Shown: positions 62,068 through 64,000 of the stretch, in pieces
Position numbering within the stretch: the first letter of the stretch is position 1
How the letters are laid out: every line of letters begins with the position of its first letter
DNA from: Lachnospiraceae bacterium
GTDB lineage: Bacteria; Bacillota; Clostridia; Lachnospirales; Lachnospiraceae
Assembly (NCBI GenBank): GCA_902363675.1
Contig: CABJAV010000003.1
Location: 163,582 to 227,581 of the forward strand
Reading direction: 5' to 3'
DNA length: 64,000 nucleotides
Translations under genes and position numbers: made by a program
The notes under the pieces: model-generated
Database searches by the model: none
The model's input: the letters and a program-made list of their open reading frames with translations, nothing else
What the model was told of the DNA's origin: nothing

Positions 62068-63525
62068 TTACTCCAATCCTAAAGATTTATTTACAGATTT
62101 TCTTGAACGTTGTGAACTTTCAATTATTGCTTTATATATATCATCTCCCTCCAACCCCTTTGCTCTCTGCTTTCTTACAATCTCTTCCCAGGCAAGATTT
62201 GGGTCCGTTTTATATAAAGACTCTACTGTTGCCCTATCTGCCATAAGTTCCCTAGCCTGCATTCTAAATTGATTTCTCAGGTTAAATGCTTGTTTCGCCT
62301 GTTCTTCCAAAGGTAAACTTTTATCAATCATATCTGGTATTTTTGCTTCTTGTTCCAAATACCACTTTCTTGCTTCGACATTACTTAATGAGTATTTACC
62401 ACTCTCAACAACCTTCCCAGCATCTTCTGCTGCACTCTCGGCCCCCTTGGCGGCTTTCTCAAGCCCTTTTCCGGCTTTCCCGGCATCTTCCGCTGCATTC
62501 CCGGCTCCCTTGGCCGCTCCCTCGGCTATGTCTGCCACATTATCGGCGGTCTTTCCGGTCTTGGCTACATTCTTGATCTTATCCAGTCCCTTGTCTGCAA
62601 GTAGTGCTGTCACAACTTCCGTTACTATATATCCGGACGAGTACGCAACTCCCTTTTCATCTGCTGTGTCACATATTGACTGACCGATGCCTCCAATGGT
62701 ATTTACCGGATTTTTGAGCAGTGGCTTGTACTTTTGTTTTATCTTTTCCACTTCCTGATCCAGCACCTCTGGAACCTGTATCGGCACTATGGATTTCCAC
62801 CTGACATCCACATACAGAATTTCCAAATCTGCTACAAGCGTCAAAAGTCCCATAACAGTTCCTGCAAGGCTGTCCCACACGCCTGTCATGAAATCCTTGA
62901 TTGCATTTCCTGCATCACTGAACTTGTCCCCCATTGAGCTCCATTCACTGTAATAGGTCGACATCTTGCTTTTATATGAATCATCTGTGTTTTCGAACGG
63001 AATCACTTTGTTCTCATAAATTTTCTTGATTTCATCCACACTATCCGATAATTTTTTTCTTATGGATGTATTAAGCTGATCCCGGAATCCCTGCAGCTTT
63101 TCATAATTTCTCTGTCTGCGTGCACTTTCTGCATCTTCTTCCTGTTGCTGTGCAGATTTTTTCGCTTCATTTTCTTCGTCGCTGCTAAATGGATTGGGAA
63201 TAAACAGCCGCTTGTACGTTACCGGTGTGCTTCCTGTATCCTGCACAATCCAGTCAAAACTGGTAGCCTCTCCCTCTATCTGCTTATAATTCCACCAGAT
63301 GTCGTTTCTGTCCACGCGCATCATCGCGGTTTCATTTTCCGGCGCAATATAGTCTGTCATATCAGAAATATAACTGTCAATCATCTCTTTGATGACACCC
63401 AGCCGGTACTTCAGTATCTTTTCATTTTCCCATACATTTGTCTCCCACTGTTCACTCAGCTTATTATAGGCATCACTGTCCTGGTCTTTGATGGTCTGTT
63501 CAAATTTTCTTGCCGCCAGTTCCAC
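62068..63525 (-). CDS. polymorphic type VII effector lacking its 5' end, unknown tip
   Basis: The 485-residue frame from GTG (63525) continues in phase upstream to about 63637 (KQYQWYSYGTKISRKVQSYK), where it meets the stop of the next gene; the true N-terminus is missing. Layout: helical N-terminal targeting part (about 1-190), hydrophobic stretch (GTVMGLLTLVADLEILYV), Ala/Gly-rich pretoxin linker with GKTADNVADIAEGAAKGAGN, then a tip of about 110 residues (NVEARKWYLEQEAKIPDMID, AIIESSQRSRKSVNKSLGLE) that I do not recognise. AAGGA before the GTG could still allow translation. Neighbouring essC operon makes type VII export likely. Confidence 0.7.
   Translation of the reverse strand: MELAARKFEQTIKDQDSDAYNKLSEQWETNVWENEKILKYRLGVIKEMIDSYISDMTDYIAPENETAMMRVDRNDIWWNYKQIEGEATSFDWIVQDTGSTPVTYKRLFIPNPFSSDEENEAKKSAQQQEEDAESARRQRNYEKLQGFRDQLNTSIRKKLSDSVDEIKKIYENKVIPFENTDDSYKSKMSTYYSEWSSMGDKFSDAGNAIKDFMTGVWDSLAGTVMGLLTLVADLEILYVDVRWKSIVPIQVPEVLDQEVEKIKQKYKPLLKNPVNTIGGIGQSICDTADEKGVAYSSGYIVTEVVTALLADKGLDKIKNVAKTGKTADNVADIAEGAAKGAGNAAEDAGKAGKGLEKAAKGAESAAEDAGKVVESGKYSLSNVEARKWYLEQEAKIPDMIDKSLPLEEQAKQAFNLRNQFRMQARELMADRATVESLYKTDPNLAWEEIVRKQRAKGLEGDDIYKAIIESSQRSRKSVNKSLGLE
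62400..62950 (-). repeat. stalk-coding direct repeat, copy B
   Basis: Partner of the repeat at 60350-60865. It retains the sense codon CAG where copy A has TAG. Such shared stalk sequence allows homologous recombination to swap tips. Confidence 0.8.
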
Positions 63526-63610
63526 AGCTTCCTTGTAACTTTGAACCTTTCGGGAAATTTTAGTGCCATAGGAATACCACTGATACTGTTTTCTTATTTT
63601 GTTCTGCTGG

Positions 63611-64000
63611 CTAAATAAACATAGGTTGAGCCCAAACAGCTTTTAATTCGCTTGTATTATCTACAACTGCAATCATATTATCAATAATTATAACCGCTGT
63701 ATCTCCATTTTCTAATATTGGATTTCCAATACAATACCACCCGGATTCTCTATCAAAATATGATTCCCACATCTTATTTTTATCAATTCTCCACGTTAAA
63801 CCAGCTTCGTATTCTCCAACTAATCTCAATTCTCCTTCTATCGCAGATGGAACAAATAAATTAGCTTCTTTCCAACTTTCTCGAGGACTAAATCCCCAAA
63901 GACATTTGACACACATATCTTCAGAATCTACGCCTAAATTCAAGTATGCCATGGCTATATTTATATCTACATTTACGGATGGATTACAATCAAAAGATCT
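63611..64000 (-). CDS. immunity-type protein, start beyond window edge
   Basis: At least 130 residues; the frame stays open to the last base of the window (SFDCNPSVNVDINIAMAYLN before the first internal Met), and no ribosome site precedes that Met, so the 5' end lies outside. Contains CVKCLWGFSPRESWKEANL and GWYCIGNPILENGDTAVIII. Its TAG at 63611 touches the truncated end of the effector at 62068, marking a recombination joint. Family unknown. Confidence 0.55.
   Translation of the reverse strand, partial: RSFDCNPSVNVDINIAMAYLNLGVDSEDMCVKCLWGFSPRESWKEANLFVPSAIEGELRLVGEYEAGLTWRIDKNKMWESYFDRESGWYCIGNPILENGDTAVIIIDNMIAVVDNTSELKAVWAQPMFI

Noticed and set aside
43994..64000. WXG100 (EsxA-like) substrate gene
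   Set aside because: All small frames in the secretion and cassette regions were read; none has a WXG motif in a ~100-residue helical hairpin. The WSSMG in the effector stalk is not in that context.
1..64000. CRISPR array or prophage
   Set aside because: No regularly spaced short repeats and no integrase, capsid, terminase or portal motifs were seen; the only direct repeats are the small-RNA pair and the effector stalks.

Overview
The window looks like chromosome of an anaerobic, spore-forming, low-GC Firmicute, most likely a gut Lachnospiraceae (Clostridium cluster XIVa). The reasons are a FabK-type fatty-acid operon, a yabP-yabQ-divIC-spoIIE-tilS-hpt-ftsH sporulation/division block, a CotS-like spore-coat protein, pyruvate formate-lyase with its activase, SAM-I and ZTP riboswitches, and clostridial-style promoters. 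No species is claimed. Apart from malR, every supported gene is on the minus strand, so operons read from high to low coordinates. || Layout. 1-6.8 kb: fatty-acid synthesis operon acpP-fabK-fabD-fabG-fabF-fabZ-accDA-fabH (fabH cut by the window edge), driven by one strong promoter carrying two FabT-like operators; accB and accC are not in it and accD/accA are fused. 6.9-9.2 kb: chemoreceptor with a lysine-rich N-terminal extension. 9.3-17.6 kb: maltodextrin locus (malQ, malE, malF, malG, a secreted GH13 lipoprotein) opposite a LacI-family regulator. 17.6-18.5 kb: tRNA-Tyr and a tandem pair of very similar ~90-nt minus-strand units, each with conserved promoter boxes and a terminator, which I interpret as a duplicated small-RNA gene. 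18.5-26 kb: ftsH, hpt, tilS, spoIIE, divIC, yabQ, yabP, rqcP and hup. 26.2-33.2 kb: PEGA lipoprotein, CotS-like protein, CCA-adding enzyme and a 1113-residue GGDEF protein. 33.2-37.6 kb: RluA-family synthase, pflA, pflB and a ZTP (pfl-motif) riboswitch. 37.6-43.1 kb: RsmH-like methyltransferase, PilZ protein, OmpR-type response regulator, histidine kinase, and metK behind a SAM-I riboswitch. || 43.1-58.3 kb is the most interesting block: a ten-gene operon that looks like an atypical type VII secretion (ESX/Yuk-like) machine. From one promoter near 58.25 kb it encodes a PP2C phosphatase, a transmembrane Ser/Thr kinase, a small membrane protein with threonine-rich motifs, a ~1175-residue Ig-repeat surface protein, two FHA proteins, a MinD/CpaE-like ATPase, a YukD-like ubiquitin-fold protein, an EssC-type FtsK ATPase and a GH25 lysozyme. 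EssA, EssB, EsaA and WXG100 proteins are not recognisable in the window. || 58.3-64 kb is an array of decayed and orphan toxin-tip and immunity-type cassettes (BECR-like RNase, TNT-like NADase and an unrecognised tip), an IS110 transposase fragment and direct repeats encoding the shared effector stalk. This fits effector-tip exchange by recombination for the adjacent secretion system; the full-length effector is presumably beyond the right edge. || Function calls rest on motifs and family knowledge read by eye; no database search or folding program was run.
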